64,000 bases of DNA, taken from assembly GCA_022578965.1 (NCBI GenBank), contig MU400572.1:62001-126000 (forward strand), given 5' to 3'. Every line of letters begins with the position of its first letter. The first letter of the stretch is position 1. The notes under the pieces are model-generated. The model saw nothing but the letters and a program-made list of their open reading frames with translations. It did no database searches and was not told where the DNA came from. Source of the DNA: Xylaria sp. FL1777. Lineage: Eukaryota > Ascomycota > Sordariomycetes > Xylariales > Xylariaceae. Below are positions 1 through 15,200 of the stretch, in pieces. The position numbers were made by a program, and so were the translations under genes.

Positions 1-2688
1 ATGGGCTGATTACCGCTAATATGAGCTTGTGTTTCAGAAACAATCGCCCCGCACGTCAAGCCGACATACAGATACTACGTACCTACATGTATGCATACGT
101 ACATGTATATTACGTACAGTACTTCGTAGTAGGGGAGCAATGGAGAACGATCGCAGTATTACAGTGTAATACCTATAGCTTATGGCGTGTTTTAGCTAGA
201 CTTACTACCAAACAGATCACTGCAGTCTCCGAATGCTGTTTCTCTGCATCCTGAAGCGATATGACTGGAAGCACCAAGTTCTCAGGTTTCTAAGCAAGAC
301 GGCTTGCAAATTGGATACACGTCTATTGAGACAAGATACCGGACAGGACGTTGGACGAGCAAGCTTTCCTCAGTCATCCTGGCCACTGATTGACTACTCC
401 ACGGTTGTTCTTATTCAACTCACAAATCAGACCAGCATCTTGTTGGTAGATCGGGGATCTGCAATGGGTACAGCTACCTACACTTCCGGCAAGTCCCAGC
501 ATTTACAACTCTCATTTCCTCCTTTGTTGATCGAATAACTTATAGGTAGCCATGAGAGTTTACCGTAGCGAGGAATGATTGGACGACCTCAACGCCTACC
601 TATCGCAAGCGAGTTTCAAGGTTTCGACTAGGAATCCGCTTCGAGCATCCCTATATCAATTTTATGAGAGGGCCGATATACACGTGGTAGGTCTCTAGGA
701 CCAGCAGCCAATAAACAAACAAAACTCTTCGAGCATCTTAATTCAGAACAGAAGGTACATTTCAAGACTGTCAGCCACGTCCACGTTATTCCATATTCTC
801 ACACGATTCCTCATTGCCACCGACGTCATGACCATAGACAATCTCTACGAGGAATACCTGGTATCGCTCCAATGATATTTCGATACAGTATCGACAGCTA
901 GAGACACCGACGAAGCGACTTGCTCCAGCCAAACACTGAACAAGTAACATCCATATTCTTACAATGAGAAAATCATCCCCATAGGCGTCAAAGATGGCGA
1001 TACGATGAAGCAGCGATAAGCGTATTGATGTCGAGGTCCCTAAGAGAATATACCCTCTAGGTTCTGTTCGGTCTCTTCACCTTCATATGATGCTAACCTA
1101 CCCTTCAAAGAGACGTGATGAGTAACTACCAGCTTCCTAGCTACCAATTGAGCAATAAATAGCCTCTGAGCCTAAAATCTCATCTAGCTGGTTCACTAGC
1201 GCCGTTTATTTCATTTCTACCACACTCTCGCATGCTACCAACAATGCCTTGAAGCATCTGGGTACTGCCTCTCACCTTGACTATTCGGCTGATATGGCTA
1301 ACGCGACTAGAAACGCGGTCCCAAACTGTTAAGGCTGATTCTGATATCAAGGCCATATTTTGCGAATATAGCTTGCCTTGAAAATTTAATCCTATTCCTT
1401 GAAAAGATCATATGAAGTTAAGAAATCAGTCATCATAGCATTGGTTCCGGGCTAGTCCACACAAATATTCTCTACATTTAGTAAGGTATCTAGAAAGATG
1501 GGAAAGCGCATGCCGTACTCGACCACCGCACAGTGAGTCAACCTATCATCTCGGTCGCTCCTAGACTAGATTGGGGTTTCCAAGTCCCGAATAGCAAAAT
1601 TATTCTCGATTCCGCAATCCTATGCGAGTATGTCTAAGCGGGTTATATAGAAGTTATGAGAGCCATACTTTATGTAATTCTAACCCTACAAACCCTTTGT
1701 AGGAAGTAGAACACACTATCGTTACTGACCAATTTACCCAGTTTCCCACCGATACTGAGCATCGTTATCTATATTGCATAGCGGCTAGGTTAAAAGCTCG
1801 CGTGTCCAAGCAGTGAAGAATGCTAGTCATTGAGATGGCTTAGAAGATAGCGGTCAGTTTAGCACCACTAAAGCTGAAAATTTTGGCGAGGCAGATGCAT
1901 GTTGGAAGAAATCTCAACGTGGTTTGAGGAAGAGCGGCTTACCTTTTGCTCCTTGTTGTTTGTGGTGGAAGTATTTCTGCAAGCTCGTACTACTTACTCG
2001 GGGCGTTCTATATGAGATCTTGCTGGGAAGCGAATCTAGTGAAGTAACCATCCCCCCCTAGTGGCCTCTGGGTTGATGATAGGTATGAACTGTTCCAGAG
2101 ATATACCGGAAACTTATCACAGTTCTTTAGTAGACAGGAAAGGCTCATGCATACATACATGGCGGCCAATTCACAGACTCATGTGTGGGAAGCACGTAAT
2201 CTGGCACATGTAGTACATTTTCTCTTGTAATTGATTCTCTTTTGTACAAGGACGAGCTTAGAAGAGATTTATGATGATACAATTCGAGGAGAGACAATAA
2301 CTACCTAAGGTTGAGGTTAAGACGAGATTGGACAAAAGCCAAACGCTTTACAAGGATGATACGTAGTAGGTACCTAAGCCATTCACATTATTACGCAATT
2401 AATGAAGAGTTTCGATCTAACGAGGGAAGCCCCGCGCACCGGTAAATAGGTAGGTAATACGCGGGGTCCAACTACCTAGGAGGTAAGTAGTCATCAACTT
2501 AGATACAGGTACCACTGCGTACTTAACCTGCCTAGGTACTAAGGTACCGAGTACTTGCCGTATAGGTCAACTAGATAGCGCAGCGACTACATAATTCAAA
2601 CAATACTGATCACTAGACGTCTACCCACTTCGCTCTTCCTGTCGACTTATCCGCCTCCTGCCTTCGCGCTGTGGGTATAGAAAGAAAC
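1..2688. other. Gene-poor left flank
   Basis: I see no supportable gene here. Open frames are short and none shows a recognisable family motif. The base composition is AT-leaning with many TA steps. From about 2345 to 2560 there are repeated TAGGTA/TACCTA-type words, also found in other intergenic parts of the window. An old, decayed mobile element is possible but cannot be shown from the sequence alone. Confidence 0.5.
2446..2555. repeat. TAGGTA/TACCTA-type short repeat cluster
   Basis: Direct and inverted copies of a TAGG/CCTA tetramer word, often forming short palindromes around GGTACC, lie just upstream of the phosphatase gene. The same words recur near 11161, 11411, 12162, 25751, 38301 and 42010, always outside the genes I could define. 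Confidence 0.6.
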
Positions 2689-3355
2689 ATGGCAACCCCC
2701 GCGAGCGGCCCGAGTGGCGACAAGATATCCGTCCTCTTCGTTTGCCTAGGAAATATCTGTCGTTCTACAATGGCCGAGGGCGTCTTTCGATCCATAGTTA
2801 AGGACCCCTCTTCTCCATACTATAACCTCATCGGCACCGTGGATTCCTGTGGCACAGGTACGAAATACGGAAGTGACCAACTAATACAAGGATGGATCAC
2901 TGACATACTCTTGTGTATCGCCAGGTGGCTACCACATCGGTGATGAACCCGACTCGCGAACGCTGTCGACGCTCCGGGAGAACGGTATCCGAAATTACGA
3001 ACACGCGGCACGTCGGGTTAGTCAACGGGACGATCGAATATGGTGGCTGTAAGACGATAAGACTGATCTGCTCTGGTAGCTTCGCGACAGCGATTTCAAG
3101 GAATTCGATTACATCTTTGCCATGGACAACAGCAACCACAGTGATATCAAAAGACGGCACGGCCTAAAGGCGGAGAACAAGAGAGCGAAAGTCATGTTGT
3201 TCGGCGAGTTCTCCGGTACCCGCCGCAAAGAGGTCATCCAGGATCCGTACTATATCGACGGCGATGCTTTTCAAACGACATATGAGCAGTGCCGAAGGTT
3301 CTCAGAGAACTTTTTGGCGGCCACTTTTCCCAACGCCTCGCACCCGAAGGAGTGA
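2689..3355 (+). CDS. ltp1: Low-molecular-weight protein tyrosine phosphatase
   Basis: Predicted 178-residue cytosolic acid phosphatase that removes phosphate from phosphotyrosine (LMW-PTP family, yeast Ltp1, fission yeast Stp1). Exons are 2689-2857, 2925-3016 and 3080-3355; both introns are GT-AG with good branch sites and keep the frame. The P-loop CLGNICRS gives the catalytic Cys19 and Arg25 of the CX5R signature. The general-acid aspartate is D142 in the DPYY motif near the C-terminus, so the catalytic set is complete. The length matches fungal family members (about 155-180). The start is the first ATG (2689) before the P-loop; the frame stays open upstream only through a GTG codon. The gene stands alone, with no linked partner. 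Substrates cannot be inferred. Confidence 0.93.
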
Positions 3356-4444
3356 AGAATCCGAGAAGAAGTCATACTTGCAGCCAATACCCTCCCATGC
3401 TCCTCTCATGGCCGCGAGACTAAACTAAGAATCTCCAAGGACGGTCCAGCATGACCACCTCTGCTAACCTACTTTGATCTTCAAACACCATTTTATCCCT
3501 CAGTTGTAGCCCTTTCTTGATTCTAAATTTTTGACTTGAAATAGAATATAGATAATCTAATACTCCCTTCAAACCTTTGAAGCTGCTTCCTACTGGTAAG
3601 CCCAATTCAATACGAAGGTAGATGTCTCAGCATCAGTCCCATCATTTCGGCGTCGACTATGCCGTTAGTGATTCACTTTATGAATAATCTTGCACACATA
3701 AATGTTTTATAGTAGATGAATCCATGGCCAGGGCGATATGTAGTATATGAGACTACATGATGGACTTCAAATATTAGCACTGTTCATAATTAGTTAGTTA
3801 GCTTGTTTCAAAATATTGTGAAGCCGGGCTTCCAGGTCGTGATAGGGCGCATTAACTTCACATATAGATATCTTGATAGATGATCGGTCTATTCATCGTA
3901 TGTTGCCATATATATCTATTTTTTTTATATTGTATTACCACCTGATCAATACCTTATGGAAGTACAGTAGAGGCTGTGACAATATTCTGTACTTGGCCGT
4001 TGTGATAGTGGAGGACCGAAGCCTATGCGATCACCTACCTATACAATACTAAAAATATTACCAATCAGCCCCCCTTTGTGACCCTTCGACGGCGCATCCC
4101 GGCCCACTGGATCACTACTACCGGTAATCTATTAAACTACCTGGTACTAATCGATTTTAAGGTTATGTATCTAGCATAGAAAGTATCTTGAATTCAATGT
4201 TCTGAGAACTAGCCAAAGCAGACAGACACCTTTTTGGAGCCCTCAGATGCTCATTGCTGCGTTTGATTTCGACCCTGGCAAGGCTTCCAATGCACCTGGA
4301 ATAGTGGGTAGGTCAGCAAGATGATGACTCCTCCGTAATATCGCATTGTCTGTTTGTCATGGGGGCCAAAAATAATACTATAGTCGATGAAATTGCGCGG
4401 CTACATTGTCCACGGATCCAATCATGTCGCTAATGTCTGACAGT

Positions 4445-4488
4445 CAGCGGTTATAGGCCTCAGCGGTTATAGGTTATAGGCCTCAGCA
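4445..4488. repeat. Local duplication of a 16-base block
   Basis: The block CAGCGGTTATAGGCCT occurs at 4445-4460 and restarts at 4461. The second copy carries an internal repeat of GGTTATA, giving a small nested tandem duplication. No function is suggested. Confidence 0.7.
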
Positions 4489-4900
4489 GTGGGGCTCCCC
4501 AGGGCTGTATACGACAAGGGGTGCGGAAAAGTGGGACTGGCCTCGTGAACTAGCCTATTGATTGCAGAGCGCTCTTTTGCCTGACGTGCTATGCGGGGTC
4601 TCGTCGATTTCGGGCAGCTAGTCCTGTACTACTAGTCTAGTCTAAACTCGCTCTACGCAGTAAGTACCTCGAGATAACCGGTAGTGTCGAGGGGATAAGG
4701 GGTCCTGGTCTAACCCAGGTAGGTACTTACCTCAATATCTACTGCCTATGTAAGTAGTTGGTCCTCGCTGGGTAGGTATTGAACCCCTCCATTGTTGGTT
4801 GACACTCCTGCTCGTGTTTCTCCCCCTCATTTGTTGCTCTATCTAATACCTAGGGAGATATCATTTGCGCCGTGATCGCGGAATTCGGCTGCCGCCACTT

Positions 4901-4949
4901 CCTACCTACCTACTTATACATACGCACACACACATACACACACATACGC
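4901..4949. repeat. CCTA and CA/TA microsatellite
   Basis: Three CCTA units are followed by an alternating CA-rich tract interrupted by TA. It lies about 0.7 kb upstream of the MAP kinase start codon, within its probable promoter. Confidence 0.75.
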
Positions 4950-5630
4950 TTCCATACTTCTGGCGCCCTCGCTTACTGCGTCCTTGCTTACTTACCACCT
5001 GCTTCCCTACCCATCGCATCGCGTGCTGACCCTCGTCTTCCGCTAGCATCCCTTTGCGAGGCTGTGATCACCGTCGACAGTCCAGGCATCCAGGAGCGGC
5101 AAAGCGGCAGAGTGTCTTCCCTCTTCAGTGATAACGACGACATCTTCCAGGTATAACCTCCTATATCTACATCAGCGTGACATCAGCCCCCTTGGATCAG
5201 CTGCAGCTCTTCTAAAAACGGTTCCATCTTGGCCCAACCAAGCCCGTATACATTGCATGGCTTTGCATTTATATCTCCACAGCCTGCTTGATCAATACTA
5301 GAGAACCTGGACTGCCATCTCACTCGCTTATTGTTGAATATATTTTCCACCCGCGCTGCTACAGTTACTGCCTTCCCTATTTTGTCCAACCTTTTTGCTT
5401 CCTTGGCCTCGGTTGCTATTCCATCTTTATTACCATCGGGACCCGTGTAATTTTCTGGACAAGTATGTCTATCTTCCCGCCAAATCATTTGTAGCTATCT
5501 CCACCCCCATTCCTTCAAGCTCAGGTTTGAGTTTCGAGTCGCATCTTGAGTCGCAAATACACACAAATCCCAATTTACTCCTGAAAACGCTTCAATTCGC
5601 TGACGACCAATCTGACCAGAACTATACACA

Positions 5631-7184
<1,554 letters not shown>

Positions 7185-9132
7185 AAACAATCGCCCAATA
7201 ATATGCAAGTGAGCTAAGGAGGAGGTAGTGCTCTCCTATATGAAGAAGTTAACGTGGTAGGTTATATATCTCAAAATTCCAAAACGAGGACTCTATGGGG
7301 AAAGATAAGAGCAGGCATATATGTTCTACAATCACCTACTACTTTAATCACAGGAAGGGGAGAGTGTCACACGTGTTGATATCGGAAAATGCGACCACAA
7401 AATGGTTGTAATTGGTGATTTAGAAGTTCATATATATGGGACTACCTTCAAGCTTATGATATCTACTTTGAACTGGAAAGTCTCGGTTTAGAAATCAGTG
7501 CCATAGGTAATTGGGATGGGAGTTGTAGGCGAAAAAGATAATTCCCCTTTTTTTTCTGTCCTCTCAGTCCGTTAACGAAAAGAAAATTAGATGATTAAGC
7601 AAAATAATACCAAATTATGATCTCCTGTTATAACTACTGCGCCTACTAATCGCTCACCGTGTAGCACTTGGCCTATAACTTATTTAAGATGATAATAAGC
7701 TAGACGCCAATAAGAGTTATTGGTATTTTATCATATTACCCTTCCACCGTAAAATCCTAATTCTCTACCTCTCCGTACTATACCAATCCAGACAGATGGC
7801 AATGAAGGTTTGCGCCGAGGATTAGATGGACGAACGGCTTCGTCTCAAGGTCAAGAGCGAAAAAGAGTGAGGATGTGTGAAATAGAGGATGGACGTGCGA
7901 ATAAACTATAAGGTTCGCGCATAGCGGACAACGCCTGCCGTCCACCCGCCACACAAGTGCATATGAATTCAATATGCAAGTATGGGCCTATTTTACAGAT
8001 ATGCTGACATAGGTGATAACCAGCTAGTGAGACAAAAATTAGATTCAACGATAGTTTAGAGGGAATAGAATCATTCATATAGGTTTTTACGCATCCCGAG
8101 GAGATTCGCGCAGCATGGTATTGTAATTCACCCACCTAAAGGTACATAGTTAGTAGGTAGGCAGGTCTCGTATAAGCATTGAAAATATCTGTGTACAATG
8201 TATATAAATCATGGGTAAAGACGCGATATTAATAGCAGAACCACTGTACCTGTCCTATACTATTTACCGTCCCTCAAAACCAAGCCGTGTGTCATGTTTC
8301 TCGGGGCACGTATCAGCAACGGTAGCTAGCCGCCGAACCATATATGAGAGCGATGAAGGGAGGAAAGAAGGGCAACAGCAAGGAAAAATATGGTTATGTT
8401 TTTTATTTGAGGCTATTAGCGGCAAGTGAATCAAATGCGCAGCGGAGGACGGGTCATCCGTTCTTCGAAGCATGAAAAGATGCCGTGTGGAGAATGTAGG
8501 ATCGATTATTTATTAATTATAGACGAGGTAGAGTCGAGAAGCATCGAGACCGCGAACAATTGAATAGGATTTTGTATCATCGCAGATAGGCATGCACCCA
8601 CATAGTAATGACAATAAGGCAAACCAATCCCGTTTGAGAAGTTGAGCGTACGCGTGTAAAAACGGATTATTCTTTCTTCCTCTTTCCTTTCCCTATATAC
8701 AGGACTCTCGTCTCAGCGACGAGGGTAAAAAAAAAATTTGGTACCCTGGGTATATCCGACCGGCCTGCTAGGTTGTACCATAAGCGCAAAAAGAACCCCT
8801 TCTATGAGGGAGAGAAAAAGTGAATTGGCAGGCCGACCTTTCTCTATCGCATAGCCATGCGAGATGGAAAATGAATGTATAGAAGTGAAAACAGGGGATA
8901 GATAGCTTGTACGCCCCATTTTTAGATAATCGACATCGTGAGTCTGTCCCATATGCATGCGTCGTGTCTGTGTGTGATGATAAATTCGAAGAGTTGCAAA
9001 CCCCAGTGAGATAGATACCAATATCCTCTTTGTCCAAACGCCATCAAATGCCTAACCATTAGCTTCCATCCCTCTTTGCCTTTTTCTTTTCTTTTCTTTT
9101 CTTCTTAGCGGGTTCGTTAAGTCTGAGCTCTC
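7185..9132. other. Intergenic region between MAP kinase and DUF3455 gene
   Basis: The two genes converge here, so this interval holds both 3' flanks. I see no additional gene; short open frames lack motifs and are not codon-like. A TTTTC microsatellite lies at 9081-9101, just past the stop codon of the DUF3455 gene. Confidence 0.5.
9081..9101. repeat. TTTTC pentanucleotide tract
   Basis: Four successive T4-5C units lie about 30 bases beyond the end of the DUF3455 coding region. On the minus strand it is an A-rich GAAAA tract in the probable 3' UTR of that gene. Confidence 0.8.
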
Positions 9133-9928
9133 TTAATAGAACCAATACATAGCCGTATATGGTACGCTCTGAGTGTCGCCAATGGCAGCACACACAGCCG
9201 CGGCACCACCAGAAGTCATCACACGATAGACCTTGGTAAGGCCGATGCTGCCGCCTTTGTCACTGAGGTAGAGCCAATCGACGGCGCCCTCGCCCGAGAG
9301 ACCTTTATCGGCAGTAGAAGGCGCCGGGATGCCGAGGATCTTCTGTGACTTGAGGAGCTCGGCGTCGTTGTGCAGCGAGAATGTTGGAACTCCCGCACTG
9401 TCGAAGAAGTGGTGGCCGAGGAACGGAAGGGGGTTTTGGATCCCGCTTACAGTGAGGTCTGTTTCCGCTGGGAACGGCGACAATGGGTCGCTAGTGATTA
9501 TGGGCATACTCGTCGTGCGCAGTACTTTGCTTGTGAGGCCGTTCCAGTCAGTGGTTGAGAGGGCATTGAGGCCTGATCCAGGGTAAAGGTTTGTTATGTC
9601 GTGTAGGACGGCGAGAGCACCAATGCTCGTGCCAGCAGTGCCAACTGTGGTGCAAGTGTAGTTCTGGATGCCGTGACCGACAGCTATATGCTTGAGTGGT
9701 GCGTCGGGCGACGGTAAGGAAGTGGCACCTATGTGATATGTCAGTCGTGAGTCTGGGTTCATGTTGGATGCTGCAGGGTTTCTATTGCATACCACCGGTG
9801 CTTGGCAAGACATAGCTCACGGTCTGCGTAGGAGTCGTAGAATTTGTAGAACTACAACGCCGGCGTACAGGAGTGGCGGTGGTGATGGCTAGAGCCGAGA
9901 GGAAGATGAATACACCTTGGAGCTGCAT
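9133..9928 (-). CDS. Secreted DUF3455-family protein
   Basis: Predicted 243-residue secreted protein. Exons on the minus strand are 9928-9793 and 9728-9133, joined by a 64-nt GT-AG intron. The N-terminus is a signal peptide (hydrophobic FIFLSALAITTATP), followed by RRRC, which may mark further processing. The body carries the family's PDAPLKHIAVGHGIQNYTC block, a FDSAGVPTF segment and, at the end, a TKVYRVMTSGGAAAVC block. The family is widespread in ascomycetes and often labelled malate dehydrogenase, but I see no NAD-binding Rossmann motif, so that name should not be used. Function is unknown. A TATATATA element near 10235 lies about 300 bases upstream on this strand. Confidence 0.85.
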
Positions 9929-10234
9929 CTTGTTTTTTTTGGTTGTTTTTTCCCCTTTCCTGCTACTTGCTTCGTGTTCCTTCTTCTCTCCTGGGAATAG
10001 ACGTCGTACAGCTCACACACGAAGGGAAATAGAAAGCCAGGTGCTATGAGAAGAAACGGAAGACCAGCTGCAGAGCGGCAGTATATTATTATATTGGATT
10101 TCAGATCAGCCGTAGCGCAATTGGCCGGTGGAGCAAACAAGGATAGCTAGGCGGCAGCTGTGTCTGCCAATGTCTCTGAGTTGGTTGAGGCCGTTGCGGG
10201 TGGCCGGCGGGCGCTTAGAGGAGAGTGGGCGTGC

Positions 10235-10243
10235 TATATATAA
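10235..10243 (-). promoter_or_regulatory. Possible TATA box of the DUF3455 gene
   Basis: On the minus strand the sequence reads TTATATATA about 307 bases before the start codon. The distance is long but workable if the 5' UTR is about 200 bases. The assignment rests on the motif and orientation only. Confidence 0.3.
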
Positions 10244-11160
10244 ACTGATAGGTGTGTGTATGTACTCAGTATGCAAGATGCGGGCTTCCCGTGCCGAGAT
10301 TGAGACCAAAGACCGTCAATTAATCGAGCATTGGTGAAAGTGTGGGTGTCTGGACGGCACCAATCAAGGCCGGCAGAGAAATGAAGAAAGAAGGTGGTTG
10401 GTAGTGACGAGGATGATGATGATGATGATGCTATACCGTGGTCTCGTCTCTTTGTCCTTGGGTATGAGAGAAAGAAAATCCCGGGTTTATATCCATTCAC
10501 TCATTCGCACATGCGCATACTTACACACCTGCATGGGCACTCTCTATCCCTCTCATTCGTTCGCCGGTTCATCCATTCAGCCAGCCTTCCAGGAGCTCTG
10601 CGCTGCTCGACAAACTACGTCCTTCACCATCCCGCGTATGGAGAAGGAATCCGAACCTGGAGTGCCGTACAGCATATACCTACATGACTCCCTGCCATTG
10701 CAGCTTCGGTCCAACTGACTGACCATGCTGGAAACGGCTTGTACCGTAATACTGGATAGTATAGCACAATGACATGGTGGACGGTGGACGGGAATGGACG
10801 GGACGGGACTTGAGGCCGCCTCTAGTGTGGTGACAAAAGATCTCGCCTCCTCTTGGCAACCGAAATTGGGCGTGGAAGATGGCCTGGACAGAGTCCGGGG
10901 ATCCTCGTCCACAGTGCAGGGGTCCCAGCTGACAACGCTCCATGGTAATAGGTGGGTACATGGTATAGGTACCTAAGTAATTACCAGGGTGCCACTTGGC
11001 ATGGATCCCACAAATTGGATATATTGGTTCGCGCGTGCCGTTGTCCTATCTTCCAGCGCGTTGTGCTGTATAGTATTATACATGTTAGGTGGGAGAGTGC
11101 TAGGTAACACCTACCTAAGTAAGTGTACATGGCGTCGAAATGCAATGCATGTCTTAATCT

Positions 11161-11212
11161 AATAGGTAGGTGGGTAGATGCCTATGTACATAGAGTAGGT
11201 ACCTACTTAGGC
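11161..11212. repeat. TAGG/CCTA repeat with GGTACC palindrome
   Basis: Two TAGG units, a GTGGGTAG variant and then AGTAGGTACCTACTTAG, which is an imperfect palindrome. It belongs to the same repeat family seen at several intergenic sites in this window. Confidence 0.7.
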
Positions 11213-11410
11213 TCGATACAATCATGATATAAGTAATAGGTACAGGTAGAGGTAGTTATAATCATCGTGGCATACTTATTGAAGTGCCCTACTATCTTAG
11301 TATAGTTAATACTAGGTCGGGTTAAGACGGTGAATTATCTTAAGTAGGTAAGTAGGCAATCGTAAAGTGCTCGAGCCTCCGTATACCTACTACACAAATA
11401 TCTACAGTAC

Positions 11411-11434
11411 ATAGGTAGGTAGGTAGGTAAGTAG
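11411..11434. repeat. TAGG tandem tetramer
   Basis: Four uninterrupted TAGG units followed by TAAGTAG. This is the cleanest tandem form of the dispersed repeat family in the window. Confidence 0.8.
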
Positions 11435-12161
11435 CTGAGTATTGGCCGAGACATACATACCCACGTACCACATACTTAGGAGGGGTTTAAGTTTACCCTG
11501 GGCTCAGGACAACAAGTACCAATGAGAACCCACGCGGAACACAGAGTGACACCTTACTTACATGTCTCATAACCATCCTGTCTTCTGCCAATCTCCATAC
11601 ATCATGTACGTCTTCTGTACAGCTGTATGTTCTAATAACCAAGCACTCACACCCTCTTTTAAGATAGAAAGAATCCTTATCCAGCACTGGCAATTCACAA
11701 CGTTATAGAACCAGGTCGGGTCGTAAATTGGTATAGCAATGCTCTAATTAAGCGAACCATTCGTAGCCATTCGTTCAGGCAGCGCGCGTCTAATAGACCA
11801 AGCACTCCACATTCACCGCTACTACGATTCGTCGACCGAACAGTCGTGGTCGTGGACTTATCGGCAGCTAGCGTACGGTGCGTCGCATTTACATTAGTAG
11901 GTGGTTTTAGTCTACATAGGTACACGTAGTTCATTAGCCTCGGGACCTGACAGGCACCCTCTAACAGAGAGGTGTGGTTGAATCCATGGCGAGTGGTCGG
12001 TTAGCCGAACTTCAAGTGTAAGGAATAGTATAAGTCAGTTGTCAGGACAGTATCTAGTTGGTATTCACCTGCTAAGAAGTTTCCGTCTAGGTTGATGTAG
12101 ATACTTGGACCAATTGCTCATTTCGTACCTAAGTGTACTGAAGCCCCAGACCGACACCACA

Positions 12162-12208
12162 CTAGGTAGGTACCTACACTCATACTTAGGGTATAGGTAC
12201 CTATACCC
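12162..12208. repeat. TAGGTACCTA palindromic repeats
   Basis: Two copies of a TAGGTACCTA palindrome, each centred on GGTACC, are separated by about 25 bases. They fit the dispersed repeat family of this window. Confidence 0.7.
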
Positions 12209-15200
12209 AGTGGATGCAACTCCTGCGAGCTCAGGCTGAGGTTGCCCCGTTCACCACCTACATATATGTACGCAGTATACTGCGTAATATAATGATACCC
12301 TGCAGTGTACCGCGCCACCTTCCCCCGAGTTCCCAAGCCTGTTCTTGTTATCATTCGGGAGTTGCCAGCCTGCTCAAAAGCTTTTTTTTTTCCTACTGTG
12401 TACCTACATATACCAAGGTGCTTGTAATCAGTATCTACCTAATTGATTACCTACCCATTGCTAGTTGCGGGGTAGGTACCCGGAATTCGAATCCCAGGAT
12501 ACGAGGTTGCCGACCTAGCCGTTTTTCTATACTATACGTGCTTTTCCGTTAAACACTGGCAGGCACACCAAATACTGCGTATGGTGTCGTTATTGGGAAG
12601 CATGTGGTGAGAAAATATGTCGTACTCAGGGGACGGTAGTAGTACCTTATATATGTAGGTGACAATTCCCAGGTACAGTCGTCCTCAAGGCTCGGGATCC
12701 TTCGTGACGGTCGCTTCAGGAGAACGAACGCTGAAACTGGGGTTGCACACAGACCAAGCTCCCAATTGAAGGTCGGAAAGGGTCTGGTATTTCGAACTCG
12801 CTCTCGATCATTGTCGGACCGCGGTTTATTCACTACCTAGTCTACTGCGTATGTACACCTGTATGTACCTACAATGGGGTTGATAAGGCTCTCCGAACCA
12901 TTACGCACTACTGCAGGGTCAAAACGCTGATAAACAGGGCTAAACAGGGGATCGAACAAGGTATCCAAAGCAGATTCATACCTATAGTAAGGTAATATAG
13001 ATGTTGTAGAGAGTAGCGTCGACCCTCACTTCTGTGTACCATGTTCTTTGTATATTATCTACAATATGTACTATGAAGAGGTAGTTTAGGAAGGACTCAG
13101 AAGTTGTGAAGTATTTTGATTCAGAATTTATGCTACCATCATGTTGTAGGTTGGGGAAGGCTGGATTTCATTAATAAACAATCCTGGTTAATATGTGAAA
13201 AAGATCGTCTCCTCCATAATGTTCCCAACACGTGCTTTACTTGCATTCTGTCCCAACTTCGCCATTGGCTCGGGCCGATCCCGAATCTCAAATCACAAAT
13301 CACGAAACTTTGGGCCGGTTATCTACGATCATACTCACTCAGTAGATACTTACTTACAGTAGTATGGCTCATCTCAAAATGCCTAACTACATCGTCTTTA
13401 GCATGGTCACATTCTGTTCTATAATTCAACCTTCTGGATTCATCAAGTCATGATGAACCTACCGGCCTTTACTCGACTTTCACGATAACAATGCAAATCG
13501 TCCTCAAATTGAGGGTGTAACAGGCCATATTCCTAGACCAACGCGAGCAGTCTTGAACTTTTCCAGCTCGGTTCATAAAAAATCCTGAAGATCAGCTTTC
13601 ATGCAAGTGCTGGAACATCTTCATTTGACCGAGACAGAAGACCTGCACTGATAACTTTCGTCGTGTGACGAGATGTAGTGTTAGGGGAAGATGTTTCGTT
13701 TCAAACCTGTCAGCCTCGACGTTTGATATTATATGCGTACATCATAGCCAAGATTGCGCCGAGACACATGCAACTTTACCCTTTTCAGCTACTTATTCAC
13801 TCCCCTCTTCCTTGTTGATTGGCCCGGTCACCTAACAGATGTCTACGCTAACTCCAGACACACTCGTATCTCGTCAACGTGCTACGATCCTGGAAGGGTT
13901 GAGCTATCGAATATACGTCAAAGCGAAGCTAGACTCTATCTATCTAAGTATACATACTAATGTATCCCGTGCTTCATTACCGGGCAAACCCCGACGATGT
14001 ACTATACTTATGCGTATGCGTATGATTGAAGTTGACCTCTCACCATGCTTACAAACAAACCAGGGATTCGCCCGCTCGGATTATATATTGCACATGGAAT
14101 ATGGCGTCTGTCTGTGCGCAGAAGGTAGTCTTATCTTTTTAGAGAACCAACCTCCGCAAATAGCACCTACATGTATGTATGCGTACGGACAAGTACATAC
14201 TGCGTAGACAGGGAACCATCCCCTCTATCATATGCACCTAATTGCATTACAGTACATCGACTGGTATGTTGTATGTGCGCTACCCGAACCCATTATCCAC
14301 ACAAGCATACGAAATACAAATATACTACCTCCTCTGTACACTATTAGGGAGCCGGGCAGAAGATCCGAGCTCACACAAGTCCGGTCATAACCACCGCAAT
14401 GGCGTGACTATGGCCAATCACAGCCATTTACCTTGATTAGCGGCGCTTAACAGTCGTGTATGCACCAGGTTCTAGGTCGTTTAGATGGAGGTTAACGCTT
14501 CTTTTCGGTACCTACTATCTTCTCTTGGAAGGTGGCATTCGAGTAACGGTGAGGGAGCCTGTCTATGTAGGTATTACTCGCGCTTCTGTTCTTAAAATCT
14601 CCGGTTCACGCATGGATGTCGTTCATACTATTATTCTACGAGAGGCCCTTGAAAGCCGGTGAGGTCGTTTACCTGGCCGGCTGAACAGGGACAACCTGCG
14701 CGTCTTAGTCCTATACTACTGATGTGTACAACGAACCTTGGTTCTCGAATTGAGTGACTGGTTCACATGATTCTAGACGCCTGCAGCTCTAGCTAATAGG
14801 AGAGAGTTTACTCTCTTATAACTCAGCTACAACATCCCACTAGCTCGAAGACACGTCCTCTGATGTGCAAATATCCTAAAGCGGCTCTGCGAACGACATC
14901 AACACGTGGCAGTGCTGGTCATCTTGTGTTATTGTTATTGTTGAACCTGGATTCCTCGCTTGCTGTCATAGGTGAGCCAGTGTGGTTCAACCAACAGAAG
15001 AAAGTCGGCGACGTGAGTAAGTCAACGGCGAAGCATTCATACGAGATGGCCAATAACGGAGTCTCTTATGTCCTGTAAGGCGAACACAGTGCAGTTCTGC
15101 CTGTGCCCTGGGAATATAACCCCGCTTATGATGCGTGTCCCAGATTCCGCAGTTCCGTCTTATGTTACCACGAAAAGTTTTTCAGTGTTGATTAATGCAG

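Larger units (their letters stand above)
3356..5630. other. Intergenic region before the MAP kinase gene
   Basis: This stretch holds the 3' flank of the phosphatase gene and the long upstream region of the MAP kinase. I find no gene in it. It contains a duplicated GGTTATAGG-type block at 4445-4488 and a CCTA/CA microsatellite at 4901-4949. The last 600 bases are pyrimidine-rich, as is usual for a fungal promoter and 5' leader. Confidence 0.5.

Noticed and set aside
9133..9928. Malate dehydrogenase label for the DUF3455 gene
   Set aside because: Databases often use this name for the family, but the protein is secreted and has no visible NAD-binding Rossmann fold or malate dehydrogenase active-site motif.
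12480..12505. B-box-like GAATTCGAATCCCAGG sequence
   Set aside because: It looks like a tRNA T arm, but no A box, acceptor stem or anticodon arm can be built around it.
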